In this document: positions 26,116 through 34,880 of the stretch, one piece after another
Numbering within the stretch: the stretch's first letter is position 1
Layout of the letters: the number at the start of each line of letters is the position of its first letter
Assembly (NCBI GenBank): GCA_009497875.2
Contig: CP032508.2
Span: 2,976,001 to 3,040,000, forward strand
Origin: a gamma proteobacterium SS-5
Lineage (GTDB): Bacteria; Pseudomonadota; Gammaproteobacteria; Chromatiales; Chromatiaceae
Length of the DNA: 64,000 nucleotides
Direction of reading: 5' to 3'
Notes under the pieces: generated by a model
Databases searched by the model: none
What the model was told of the DNA's origin: nothing
The model's input: the letters and a program-made list of their open reading frames with translations, nothing else
Position numbers and translations under genes: made by a program

Positions 26116-26253
26116 TCCTGACCTGGCGAAGCTGGATGCAAAAATGGCATCGCAAAGGGTGCCAAGATCCGGTGCGTCCGGTTGAACGATGGAGTGGTAA
26201 TCGGCTCGAAGCAAGCAGTGACCGAGCCAGATTGGAGTGCTAGACTTTTCCCC

Positions 26254-26478
26254 ATGAATACCCAGGCAGAACACATTCTTGACGAAGCTCTCGGGCTGCC
26301 AGCCGACGAGCGTTCGGCCCTTACCGCAGCATTACTCGATAGTCTCCAAGGCAGTGAAGATTCTTCAATCGCGAAAGCCTGGCGGCAAGAGATCAGGGCG
26401 CGGCAGGCAGCCCTAAGAGTAGGTACAGTCAAGGCCGTTTCTTGGGCAGAAGCCAAAGCAAGACTGAGTGATCTGTGA
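26254..26478 (+). CDS. Addiction-module antitoxin (TIGR02574-like)
   Basis: A 74-residue protein, HILDEALGLPADERSALTAA near the N-terminus and SWAEAKARLSDL at the end, matching the putative addiction module component family that pairs with RelE/ParE toxins. ATG 26254 fits this family's N-terminus; the upstream extension to 26182 does not. It overlaps the toxin remnant by four bases. Confidence 0.75.
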   Translation: MNTQAEHILDEALGLPADERSALTAALLDSLQGSEDSSIAKAWRQEIRARQAALRVGTVKAVSWAEAKARLSDL

Positions 26479-26570
26479 CTCCCTTTGTAGTTGATATTCT
26501 GCCCGAGGCAGAGGCAGAAATCAGCGAGGCATTTCTCTGGTACTTCGAGCGCAGCCCCCTTGCAGCCGAT
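26475..26570 (+). pseudogene. RelE/ParE toxin remnant
   Basis: The first 32 residues (VVDILPEAEAEISEAFLWYF then ERSPLAADAF) match the N-terminal helices of RelE/ParE toxins paired with TIGR02574 antitoxins. After residue 32 the sequence no longer resembles the family, and the open frame simply runs on through repeat DNA to 27341 into the end of the efflux pump gene on the other strand. The toxin is thus probably dead, leaving the antitoxin. Confidence 0.6.
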
Positions 26571-26867
26571 GCTTTTTGTGTCGCGGGAGGACAGTCGTTT
26601 TGCTTGCTCGTCAGAGTTGATCTCTCCCACGCCGAGTATCGCAATGCTTGTAGAAACAAAATCACGGTTGTTTTGTTTGGCGGATATCACCCCCTGTACA
26701 TCCACTCTGGCACTGTGATCCAACCCGGATTCCGCTCTTCGACAGGCTCAGAAAATCGCTTCCCTGCATCCGGTCTGGGGCTGCAACTTGCCTGGGCTTT
26801 GCGACCTTTGCGTTTCCTTTGCGTTCTTTGCGATCCGGTTTTTGCTTGCGACTGCGCAAGCTGCGGA
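26571..26867. other. Non-coding stretch with half a family D repeat
   Basis: TTTGCGACCTTTGCG-type units at about 26799-26852 are a diverged family D half copy. The remainder shows no gene; the open frame across it is unsupported by family resemblance. Confidence 0.5.
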
Positions 26868-29800
26868 TCAACCCTGTTCTTCTTGCAAACCAAACAGCAC
26901 CACATAAAGCAGCGGCACCACCAGCAGGGTCAGCAGGGTGGCGAAGGCGAGGCCGAACATGATGGTCACCGCCATGCTTTTGAAGAAGGGATCGGCGAGC
27001 AGGGGAGCCACCCCGAGGATGGTGGTCAGGGCGCCGAGGAACACCGGCCGGGCGCGACTGACGGCGGCATCCAGCACCGCCTGGAAGCCCGGCTTGCCGT
27101 CGCGGATCTCGACGTCGGCCTGATCCACCAAAACGATGGCGTTCTTCACCAGCATGCCGATCAGGCTGAGGAAGCCGAGGATGGCCATGAACTCGAAAGG
27201 CGCCTGAAACAGCAGCAGCCCCAGGGTGACACCCAACAGCGCCAGGGGTGCGGTGAGCCAGATCACCAGCGGCTGACGGTAGGCGTTGAACATGATCACC
27301 ACCGCCAGCAGCATGGCGCCGAAGCCGTAGGGGGCGGATAGGGCCAGGCCCTGGTTGGCCTCCTGCGAGGCCTTGTATTCGCCATGCCAGTGCAGTTCGT
27401 AGCCCGGCGGCAGGGGCATGGCCTCCAGTTGCGGCCGCAGCCGTTGCAGCAGGTTGCCGGCCAGCTCGCCCGGAGCCGGGTCGGCCTGAGCCTTGAGGGT
27501 GGGAACCCCATCGATACGCCGAATCAGGGCATCTTCCCAGACCAGACTGACCTCGCTGACCAGCTGGCTCAGCGGCACCGCTCGCTCGGCACGGGGGCTG
27601 AACAGCAGCACGTTGGCCAGGTCATCGGCACGGCTGGATTCTGCCGGCGGCGGCCGGGAAATGATCGGCAGCAGCCGGTCACCCTCAGCGTAGAGGCCAA
27701 TCTGACTGCCGCCGAAGCTGCGCTGCAGGGCATCGCGGATCATCTGGCTGTCCAGCCCGGCCCGCTCTACCGCCTGGGCATCGATCTGCGGCCGCAGCAG
27801 CGGCACGCGCTGGCGCCAGTCGTCCTGAATCGCCAGGGCGGCGGGGTCCTCGGCCATGATCGCCTTGGCCTGATCACCCAATTTCCGCAGCACCTGGGGA
27901 TCAGGGCCCTGAAAGGCGGCCTCGATCTTCTTGCCACCGCCCCGGCCGAGCATGAACTTCCACACCTTGATCTGGGCGTCCGGCTGCTGCAGCCCCAATT
28001 CCTCCTGCAACTGCGCCACCAGAGCATCGATCTGGCGGGCATCGGTCACGTCCACCAGCAGTTGACCGTAGCTGCTGTTGGGGTCTTCCGGCGTGTAGCT
28101 GAGCATGAAGCGCAGACCGCCCTGACCGATAAAGCTGGTGATGTGGCTGACCCCCGGCTTGGCCGCCACCTGGGTCTCGATCTGCGCCAGCACATCGGCG
28201 GTGGCCTGGATGTCGCTGCCCTGGGGCAGATAGACATCGACGACGAACTGCGGCCGCGCCGACTCCGGCATGAAGCCCGGCGGTACATAGCCAAAGCCGA
28301 ACAGTGCCGCCAGCAGCAGCGTCAGCAGGGCCAGGCCGCTGAGCAGGCGCCGACGCAGCATCCAGCGCAGCAGCTCGGCATACTGCCGCATCCAGACCGG
28401 CAGCGGCGCTGCTGCCGTGCCGGGTGCGGTGCCGGGTGCGGCCGACTTGACGCGCAGGAAGCGCACGCAGAACAGCGGCGTGAGGGTGACGGCAAACAGC
28501 CAGCTGAACAGCATGGAATAGAGAATGACCCAGAACAGGGAGCCGGCGTACTCGCCCATGTCGGTGGGCGACAGGCCGATGGCGCTGAACGCCAGAATCC
28601 CCACCAGGGTGCCGCCCAGCAGCGGCCATTGGCTGGCGCTGACCACCTCGACTGCCGCCTTGATGGCTGCCTCACCGCGCTGCAGGCGTACCAGGATGCC
28701 ATCGGTGATGACTATGGCGTTGTCCACCAGCATACCCAGGGCGATGATCAGGGCACCGAGGGAGATGCGCTGCATGGCGATGTCGTCCAGGTACATGGCG
28801 ATCAGGGTCGCCGCCACCGTCAGCAGCAGCACGGCACCGACGATCAAGCCGCTGCGCCAGCCCATGAAGATCACCAACACCAGCACCACGATGAGCAGGG
28901 CGGCGATGAGATTATCGACAAAGCCCTCCACCGCCGCGCGTACCGAGTCCGACTGATAGGAGGTGATATTCAGCTCCATGCCGATGGGGCGCTGTTCCTC
29001 CAGTTGCGCCAGACGTTCGCGCACCCGGTCGCCCAGGCTGACCACATTGCCGCCCTTGACGTTGGAGATGCCCAGGCCAATGGCCGGCTGGCCGTCGTAG
29101 CGCAACAGCACCCGCGGCGGCTCGCGGTAGCCGCGGCTGAGGCTGGCCAGATCCTTGAGGCGCACCAGCTGGCGACCATCGGCGGAGGCGAGCAGAATCT
29201 GTTCCATGGCGGCGAGGGAATCGCCCCGGCTGCTCGGCTGGATTTGCAGCCGCTGGCTACCGGCACGCAGGTCGCCGGCGGCGCTGGTCAGGCCGAACTG
29301 ACGCAGGGCCTGGTGAATCTGCTCCAGGGGAATGCCCAGCTGGGCCGCCTTGCTATCAGAAATCTCGACAAATATCACCTCTTCGGGCGCCCCCAGGGTG
29401 GCGACCCGCGCCACCCCTGGCACCTGTTGCAGCGCTTGCTCCAGGTCCTCGACGTAGTCGCGGATCTGGCTCAGGCTGTAGCCCTCGCCGGTGACGGCGA
29501 AGAACAGGGCATAGACATCGCCAAAGTCGTCGTTCACCACCGAGGGGCCGGCACCGGGAGGCAGGCGGCGCTGGGCATCGGCCACCTTGCGCCGCAGCTT
29601 GTCCCACACCTGCTCCAATTCGGCCTGGCTGCCGGCGAACGGCAGGGCGATCTCCACCTTGACCTGGGAGCTGCCCTGGCGGGAGATGGAGGTGATCTCC
29701 TTGACCTCCTGCATCTGCTGCAGGGCCGTCTCCAGCACGTCGGTGACCTCGTCCGCCACCTGGCTCGGCAGTGCCCCCGCATAGGGCGTGGTGACCACCG

Positions 29801-29933
29801 CCTGGCGGATGACGAACTCGGGGTCCTCGAAACGCCCCAGGCCCTGGTAGCTGATGAAGCCGCCCAGCAGCAACAGCAGGCACAACAGCCAAGCAATGGG
29901 TGCCTTGAGCAGGCTGTATTGGGCGAGATTCAT
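26868..29933 (-). CDS. RND efflux transporter, inner-membrane pump subunit (HAE1-like)
   Basis: A 1021-residue pump with the RND layout: helix 1, a large periplasmic porter region (FEDPEFVIRQAVVTTPYAGA), helices 2-6 with the proton-relay region GMLVDNAIVITDGI, a second porter region, and helices 8-12 (GMLVKNAIVLVDQAD). It should export drugs, dyes or metabolites using proton flux. The adaptor gene lies upstream, 220 bp away, with family D repeat DNA between. No outer-membrane channel gene is in the window. Confidence 0.9.
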   Translation of the reverse strand: MNLAQYSLLKAPIAWLLCLLLLLGGFISYQGLGRFEDPEFVIRQAVVTTPYAGALPSQVADEVTDVLETALQQMQEVKEITSISRQGSSQVKVEIALPFAGSQAELEQVWDKLRRKVADAQRRLPPGAGPSVVNDDFGDVYALFFAVTGEGYSLSQIRDYVEDLEQALQQVPGVARVATLGAPEEVIFVEISDSKAAQLGIPLEQIHQALRQFGLTSAAGDLRAGSQRLQIQPSSRGDSLAAMEQILLASADGRQLVRLKDLASLSRGYREPPRVLLRYDGQPAIGLGISNVKGGNVVSLGDRVRERLAQLEEQRPIGMELNITSYQSDSVRAAVEGFVDNLIAALLIVVLVLVIFMGWRSGLIVGAVLLLTVAATLIAMYLDDIAMQRISLGALIIALGMLVDNAIVITDGILVRLQRGEAAIKAAVEVVSASQWPLLGGTLVGILAFSAIGLSPTDMGEYAGSLFWVILYSMLFSWLFAVTLTPLFCVRFLRVKSAAPGTAPGTAAAPLPVWMRQYAELLRWMLRRRLLSGLALLTLLLAALFGFGYVPPGFMPESARPQFVVDVYLPQGSDIQATADVLAQIETQVAAKPGVSHITSFIGQGGLRFMLSYTPEDPNSSYGQLLVDVTDARQIDALVAQLQEELGLQQPDAQIKVWKFMLGRGGGKKIEAAFQGPDPQVLRKLGDQAKAIMAEDPAALAIQDDWRQRVPLLRPQIDAQAVERAGLDSQMIRDALQRSFGGSQIGLYAEGDRLLPIISRPPPAESSRADDLANVLLFSPRAERAVPLSQLVSEVSLVWEDALIRRIDGVPTLKAQADPAPGELAGNLLQRLRPQLEAMPLPPGYELHWHGEYKASQEANQGLALSAPYGFGAMLLAVVIMFNAYRQPLVIWLTAPLALLGVTLGLLLFQAPFEFMAILGFLSLIGMLVKNAIVLVDQADVEIRDGKPGFQAVLDAAVSRARPVFLGALTTILGVAPLLADPFFKSMAVTIMFGLAFATLLTLLVVPLLYVVLFGLQEEQG

Positions 29934-29980
29934 TGGCTAAATACCTCCGCTGCGAAACACGGCGAGGCAAGAGCCAATAC

Positions 29981-30140
29981 AGGACGCAGAGAACGCGGAC
30001 GACTGCAGGACGCAGGAGGTAGAACGAAGCAGGAGGCCCGAGTCGAGTAGCGCAGAGCACGCAGAGGTTTTATTTGGTCTTCTCTAAAGAACATCTTTCA
30101 ACTCCGCGATCTCTGCGCTTCTTTGCGGTCTCTGCGTCCT
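29981..30140. repeat. Family D element between adaptor and pump genes
   Basis: AGGACGCAGAGAACGCGGAC at 29981 is matched by the inverted CTCTGCGCTTCTTTGCGGTC ... CTCTGCGTCCT ending at 30140. A nested 47-bp piece at 30001-30047 (GAACGAAGCAGGAGGCC) is shared with 11801-11852. It separates two genes that are normally adjacent. Confidence 0.75.
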
Positions 30141-30153
30141 GATTGAAGCCAAA

Positions 30154-31215
30154 TCAAGGCAGCGGCCTGACCTGCATGCCTTCGCGCAGTTGGTGGATGC
30201 CGGCGCTGGCGATGCGTTCGCCGGCTTTCAAGCCCTGCTGCACCACCACATGGCTATCGCGCACATCGCCCACCTGGATGGCGCGCAGGCTGACCTTGTC
30301 GGTTTCCGGGTCCACTACCCAGACCTTGGGTTGGCCGTCCGCCTCCACCAGCACCGCCTTGAGGGGGATGATCAGCTCCTTGGGCTCATCGCCTGCATTG
30401 GCACCCTCGGCCAGCACCTCCACCGCCATCCCTGGCAGCACCCGGCTACCCTGGCTGGGAATGAGTTCCAGCACCACCTCGTAGGTCTGGGTCTGGGGGT
30501 CTGCCTCGCTGGCGAAGCTCTTCAGCCGCACCGGCTGGTCCGGCTCGGCCAGGTCGGCAAAGCGCACATAGCCGAACTCGCGCCGCTTTTGACTTTGCAC
30601 CACCCGCTCGGGTACATGGATCACCACTTCCAGCTGGGACAGGTCCTGCAGGCTGATGATGGCCTCCTTGGCCTGGACGTTCTGGTGGTTCTCCACCCAG
30701 CGCCGGGCCACCCGGCCGGCGAAGGGCGCGCGCAGCTGGCTGTCCGCCAATTCCTTGCGGGCGGCATCCAGGGCGACTTGCTTGAGGTTGAGTTGGGTCC
30801 GCTGCTGATCCAGCTCGGCCTTGGCCACCGCCTGGCTTTGCTGCCAGAGGCTGTTGAGACGGTCAAAACTGGTCTTGGCCTGGGCGAACTCGGCCTCGGC
30901 CTGGGCCAGCTGGGTCTCGAAGCCGGCCGGATCGAGCCGGGCTACCAGGTCACCTGCGGCCAGTTGCATGCCCTCTTGCACCGGCAGATCCACCAGCTTG
31001 CCAGCGAGGTTGAAGGCCAGCTCGGCTCGCTGACTGGCGCGCACCCGGCCGGGAAAGCGCAGACGCAGGGGTCGCTCCCAGGCCTGGACCTGAAAAATCG
31101 CCACCGGCCGACTCTTTGCTGCAACCTCAGGGGGAGCTTCCTGCTGGCAGGCGCTCAGCGCCAAGGCTGCGGCGAGCAGAGCGGCCAGGCAAAGGGGACG
31201 ATGGAGGTTGGGCAT
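30154..31215 (-). CDS. RND efflux periplasmic adaptor lipoprotein (membrane fusion protein)
   Basis: A 353-residue protein with a lipoprotein signal (LAALLAAALALSAC, lipobox Cys23), a biotinyl-lipoyl-like half (RVRASQRAELAFNLAGKLVD ... GMQLAAGDLVARLDP), a coiled-coil hairpin (QAEAEFAQAKTSFDRLNSLW ...), and beta-barrel and membrane-proximal domains. It links the inner-membrane pump to an outer-membrane channel. It is transcribed ahead of the pump on the minus strand and divergent from the winged-helix gene. Confidence 0.88.
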   Translation of the reverse strand: MPNLHRPLCLAALLAAALALSACQQEAPPEVAAKSRPVAIFQVQAWERPLRLRFPGRVRASQRAELAFNLAGKLVDLPVQEGMQLAAGDLVARLDPAGFETQLAQAEAEFAQAKTSFDRLNSLWQQSQAVAKAELDQQRTQLNLKQVALDAARKELADSQLRAPFAGRVARRWVENHQNVQAKEAIISLQDLSQLEVVIHVPERVVQSQKRREFGYVRFADLAEPDQPVRLKSFASEADPQTQTYEVVLELIPSQGSRVLPGMAVEVLAEGANAGDEPKELIIPLKAVLVEADGQPKVWVVDPETDKVSLRAIQVGDVRDSHVVVQQGLKAGERIASAGIHQLREGMQVRPLP

Positions 31216-31390
31216 GGGGCTGATCCCACAATGAATAGTTGAATGGGCGCAGTGTCGAGCAGTGCCGGATACCCGGCAAGGGGGATAGCGCCCAAAATGG
31301 GCGGGAGGAGTGCGGCGAGGGGGTAGAATGCTCGCAAGCTGTCAGAGGCCAACTGCCAGCTGGCCAGGTTCAAACCACAGAGCCCGTAAA

Positions 31391-31963
31391 ATGCCCAAAA
31401 CCCCAGCCATCGACTTGCAGCAGCACTTCGGCACTATCTGGCCGGTGCATGTGGAGCATTTCACTGAACTGCTGATTCGCTTGCGTCAAGCCTTTGCCGG
31501 TGATCTGGACCTGATGCTGATCCTCGCCATCATCGGCTCGCGCACCCTGCCCTGCCGCCGGGTCAACAGCTTCACCCTGGATGAGTTCATCGAAACCCGC
31601 CGGGAACTGCCACCGGAGCCGATCAACCTGCAATCCATCGCCGAGTGCAGCGGCATCCCCCGCGAGACGGTGCGGCGCAAGCTGCAGCAGATGGAGGGCC
31701 TCGGCTGGATCAGCAAGGATGACCAGGGCCATTATGCCGCCACCGCCAAGGCATCCCAGGACCTGGTCGGCCAGACCCAGGCCAGCCTGGATTATCTCAA
31801 GGCCCTGTTTGACCCTAAAAAGAGCATTTGGCCACAGAGCCACAGAGTACACAGAGAAAAATTAATGTGTTGGAAAGCGAACGCTCATCACCTTTTAGGT
31901 GAGCCTGGTCTAATATGTAGCTCTTTGAAACACCTCTGTGATCTCTGTGTCTCTGTGGCTTAG
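31391..31963 (+). CDS. Winged-helix protein with a repeat-encoded C-terminal tail
   Basis: The first about 145 residues form a helical N-terminus and a helix-turn-helix (NLQSIAECSGIPRETVRRKL then QQMEGLGWISKDDQGHY), resembling wHTH regulators. It is divergent from the efflux genes and may control them. The natural end seems to be near FDPKK (about 31817); the last 45-odd residues (WPQSHRVHREKL ...) are translation of the family B element at 31814-31977. I take this as a stop-codon loss caused by the insertion. Confidence 0.65.
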   Translation: MPKTPAIDLQQHFGTIWPVHVEHFTELLIRLRQAFAGDLDLMLILAIIGSRTLPCRRVNSFTLDEFIETRRELPPEPINLQSIAECSGIPRETVRRKLQQMEGLGWISKDDQGHYAATAKASQDLVGQTQASLDYLKALFDPKKSIWPQSHRVHREKLMCWKANAHHLLGEPGLICSSLKHLCDLCVSVA

Positions 31964-31977
31964 CTGAGGAATATAGG
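31814..31977. mobile_element. Family B inverted-repeat element, uninterrupted copy
   Basis: Begins CCTAAAAAGAGCATTTGGCC and ends GGCTTAGCTGAGGAATATAGG, with CACAGAG-rich inverted ends. It is in opposite orientation to the copy at 11767-12162 and lacks the family C insertion, so it shows the empty target CACCTTTTAGGTG near 31890. 164 bp. Confidence 0.75.
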
Positions 31978-32049
31978 ATGACGCCTTTGCCAGGTTAGTC
32001 GACAGCTGAGCTGGCCGGCGGACTGAGATGAGCCGTCACAAAAAGACCC

Positions 32050-32685
32050 TCATGTTGTTTGCAGGCACAACACCAGCACCCCACCCCAGGCCAATGAGCT
32101 AGGTAAAAGCCGCTCCAGCCCGCGAGCCAGGGGCGTTGCCGAAGGCAGAAAGATGCCGCTGGCCCAGTCAACACGCGGCCGCGGGCTCAATCCATCGACC
32201 CAGCCGAGGGCTTGGCTCAGGCTGTCCCAGCGCGCAGCGGCATAGCCGGGGGAGGCGCGTTTTTGCCGATACAGCAGGCTGTGGCGATTGAGCAGCCCCA
32301 GGGTCACCCCCTTGCCGCTGACCCGCCACATCTCCGCCAGCGCCTGCTGAGGGTCGGCAACAAAGCACAGGCTGGTCATCGCCAGCACCTGATCAAAGGC
32401 GCCATCGGCAAAGGGCAGGGATTCACCCCGACCCTGCAGCCATCGCACCCGTGGATCGCGCTGGCGGGCGAAGTCGAGCATCGCCGGGTCCGGGTCCAGG
32501 CCGCTGACCTCAAGCCCCAGATCGGCAAAGCCGCTGCTGAAAAACCCCGTGCCGCAACCCAGATCCAGCAAGCTCTCCCCCGCCTGCGGCTGCATCAGTT
32601 GGCGCAAAAGTGCCAGTTCGCGCTCGGCGAACCAGGCCCCGCGCGGGCTTTGGTACCACTGATGGTAGCTGGCTGGCGCAAGCAT
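32050..32685 (-). CDS. Class I SAM-dependent methyltransferase
   Basis: A 211-residue methyltransferase_11-type protein with motif I LLDLGCGTGFFSSGFADLGL, acidic post-II region VSGLDPDPAML and post-motif DQVLAMTSLCFV. ATG 32685 fits the family; the longer frame is the shadow of the rhodanese gene. It is the last gene of the sulfur/molybdoenzyme cluster, 11 bp after the rhodanese. Substrate unknown; small thiols or metalloids are possible from context only. Confidence 0.75.
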   Translation of the reverse strand: MLAPASYHQWYQSPRGAWFAERELALLRQLMQPQAGESLLDLGCGTGFFSSGFADLGLEVSGLDPDPAMLDFARQRDPRVRWLQGRGESLPFADGAFDQVLAMTSLCFVADPQQALAEMWRVSGKGVTLGLLNRHSLLYRQKRASPGYAAARWDSLSQALGWVDGLSPRPRVDWASGIFLPSATPLARGLERLLPSSLAWGGVLVLCLQTT

Positions 32686-32695
32686 GGAGATAGCC

Positions 32696-33127
32696 TCAGG
32701 GCTTGGTCGGATTCTGGCTCTGCAACCAGCGCTCATAGCCACCGTAGAGCAGGCGCACATTGCTGAAGCCATCCAGGCGCAGGGCCTGGGCCACCTGGGA
32801 GGCAAAGGAGCCGCTGTTGCAGTAGGCCAGAATGGTCTTGTCCTTGGGCAAGTCGGCACGCTGAGCAAACACCTTGCGCCACTCGATATTCACCGCGCCG
32901 GGGATATGCCCCTTGGCGAACTGCTCGGCATCGCGCACATCCAGGATGTAAAAGTTGGCGTAATCAGCCGCAGGTATCTGCTCCACCGTGATCTGGCCGG
33001 AGCCGTAGTCGGCAAAGTCAAAGTATTCCTCCAGGGCCTCAACCACGGCCGGGTCGGCCTCGGCCTGGGCTGTGCTGACAACGCCAAGGCCCAGGGCGAT
33101 GACGAGCAGGGGGATGAATGGGTTCAT
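32696..33127 (-). CDS. Periplasmic single-domain rhodanese
   Basis: A 143-residue protein with a signal peptide (PLLVIALGLGVVSTAQA) and a rhodanese domain (FYILDVRDAEQFAKGHIPGA, active-site Cys in LAYCNSGSFASQ). It would carry sulfane sulfur or transfer it to thiol acceptors in the periplasm. It lies between the cystathionine-lyase-like gene (36 bp upstream) and the methyltransferase (11 bp downstream). Confidence 0.8.
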   Translation of the reverse strand: MNPFIPLLVIALGLGVVSTAQAEADPAVVEALEEYFDFADYGSGQITVEQIPAADYANFYILDVRDAEQFAKGHIPGAVNIEWRKVFAQRADLPKDKTILAYCNSGSFASQVAQALRLDGFSNVRLLYGGYERWLQSQNPTKP

Positions 33128-33162
33128 GGCAATCTCCTCGGTTGTGTCAGTGGGGTTGTGGC

Positions 33163-34323
33163 TTAAGTGGCCAGGGCCTGGTGCAGATCGGCGATCAGGT
33201 CCTTGGGGTCTTCCAGACCGATGGATAGCCGCAACATGCCGTCGCTGATCCCGCGGCGGGCGCGTTCCTCGGCGCTCAGGCCGTGATGGGTGGTGGTGCA
33301 GGGCTGGGTGATCAGGCTTTCCACCCCACCCAGGCTGGGAGCCAGGGCGAACAGCCTGAGCCGATCCGCCACCGCGCTGGCCGCAACGCCGCCCTCCGCC
33401 ACCTCAAAGCTCAACATGCCGCCAAAACCGCTCATCTGCCGGGCCGCCAGGGCCTTGCCGGGGAAGCTGTCCAGGCCAGGGTAGAGCACCCGACTGACGC
33501 GGGGGTGCTGGCTCAGCGCCTCGGCCACGGCCTGGGCGTTGGCGTTTTGCTGCTGCACGCGGATCGGTAGGGTGCGGATACTGCGCGCCAGCAGGGCAGC
33601 GGTCTCCGGGGCGAGCATCTGCCCCAGGTTCTTGCGCCAGCCCCAGATGGGTGCCAGCAGCTCCTTGCTGGCCATGATGGCCCCAGCGGTGAGATCGGAA
33701 TGCCCGCCCAGGTACTTGGTGCAGGAATGCACGGCAAAGTCCGCGCCCAGGGCCAGGGGCTGCTGGTTCACTGGCGAGGCAAAGGTGTTATCCACCGCCA
33801 CCAGGGCACCATGGCGATGGGCCAGCTCGGCGATGGCGGCGATGTCAAAAATCTCAAGCGCCGGGTTGGTCGGGGTCTCAAAGAACACCAGCCCGGCACC
33901 CTGCTGTAACAGCTGCGGCAGCCGATCCAGCTCATGGCCGAGCAGGAAATGCCCAGGGATGCCCAGCAGGGGCAGCTGGTCCTTGAGCAGCTCCAGGGTG
34001 CCGCCATAGGCATCGCCGATGCAGATCACCCCCTTGCGGCCATGGCTGACAAACAGCGCCGCCTCCGCCGCCATGCCCGAGCAGAAGGCCCAGGCCGCCT
34101 CGGCGTTTTCCAGCGCGGCGAGTTTTTCCTCCAGGGCGAGGATCGTCGGATTGAGCCCGTAGCGGGTGTAGAGCGGAGCCAGGGTGCGACCCTCCACCAC
34201 ATCCAGGATGGCCTGGGTGGAGGGGAACTTGAAGGTGGTGGAGCTGTACAGCGGGCTGTGCGGCGAGCCCTGGGGGTCGTCCATTTCTCCGGCATGGACG
34301 CAGCGGGCGGCAAGTTCGGTCAT
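33163..34323 (-). CDS. Trans-sulfuration PLP enzyme (cystathionine gamma-synthase/lyase or methionine gamma-lyase type)
   Basis: A 386-residue Cys/Met-metabolism PLP enzyme: SSTTFKF and LYTRYGLNPT near the N-terminus, the PLP Lys in HSCTKYLGGHSDL, and the C-terminal RLSIGLEDPKDLIADL. It could release H2S or a thiol from cystathionine, cysteine or methionine, or form cystathionine. Cytoplasmic. The context (cysteine desulfurase, DsrE, rhodanese) suggests a sulfur-supply role. A fragment of a paralogue is at 24931-25072. Confidence 0.82.
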   Translation of the reverse strand: MTELAARCVHAGEMDDPQGSPHSPLYSSTTFKFPSTQAILDVVEGRTLAPLYTRYGLNPTILALEEKLAALENAEAAWAFCSGMAAEAALFVSHGRKGVICIGDAYGGTLELLKDQLPLLGIPGHFLLGHELDRLPQLLQQGAGLVFFETPTNPALEIFDIAAIAELAHRHGALVAVDNTFASPVNQQPLALGADFAVHSCTKYLGGHSDLTAGAIMASKELLAPIWGWRKNLGQMLAPETAALLARSIRTLPIRVQQQNANAQAVAEALSQHPRVSRVLYPGLDSFPGKALAARQMSGFGGMLSFEVAEGGVAASAVADRLRLFALAPSLGGVESLITQPCTTTHHGLSAEERARRGISDGMLRLSIGLEDPKDLIADLHQALAT

Positions 34324-34383
34324 TGGTGCTCTCCTTTGATGGGGGGTTGGGGTTCCAGACCCGGCTTAATCCGGGCCAGTTAT

Positions 34384-34878
34384 TCAGTCTTCTTTGCGCC
34401 CTTTGCGCTGCTTTGCGTGCTTTGCGATCCGGTTTTCGGATTTAGCCGGGCCTGTATCTTCCAACAGCGGCGGCTCGGGCTTGCCCAGAACCCGTGCGAG
34501 CAGTTGCCGTGAGCGTTGGGCGATCCAGTTCTTCGACAGGCGTTGCTCGGCAAACAGCAGCTTGTCGCTGGCTTCTGTGTCGCGATACAGCAGGTGCTCG
34601 GTCTGAGGGGCGAAGGGGCGCGTACTGACCCGGGCGATGCGGCCGAGGTTGACGCCACGGCCATCGTCCAGCAGCAGCAGGTGCGGCAGGATGCCACGGG
34701 CCGGGTCGGGGCGGGGATAGTCCAGCACCGCCAGCAGCTCGAAGGCCTCGCCGGTCACCGACACCCCCAGGTTGACCTTGCCGCCGTGCAGCTCTATTAG
34801 ATACACCTGTTGGCCAACGGCAGCGCGCAGGCGCTCGATCTGCGCGGCATAGTCGGCGCTGGGCCAGAGTTCATCCAT
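34384..34878 (-). CDS. Unknown protein with repeat-encoded C-terminus
   Basis: A 164-residue protein starting MDELWPSADYAAQIERL, two bp after the cysteine desulfurase stop. Residues 20-110 look like a small mixed beta fold (VYLIELHGGKVNLGVSVTGE; LLLLDDGRGVNLGRIARVS). No family recognised. The last 17 residues (ENRIAKHAKQRKGRKED) are read from half a family D repeat (34384-34438). Tight placement suggests it acts with the desulfurase. Confidence 0.55.
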   Translation of the reverse strand: MDELWPSADYAAQIERLRAAVGQQVYLIELHGGKVNLGVSVTGEAFELLAVLDYPRPDPARGILPHLLLLDDGRGVNLGRIARVSTRPFAPQTEHLLYRDTEASDKLLFAEQRLSKNWIAQRSRQLLARVLGKPEPPLLEDTGPAKSENRIAKHAKQRKGRKED

Positions 34879-34880
34879 GC

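Noticed and set aside
26571-27341. Continuation of the toxin frame as a 288-residue protein
   Set aside because: Beyond residue 32 it is repeat DNA and the antisense of the RND gene end.
27384-30050. 888-residue open frame antisense to the RND pump
   Set aside because: Composition is rich in H, Q, G and R, as in antisense GC-rich frames; the minus strand is a complete RND transporter.
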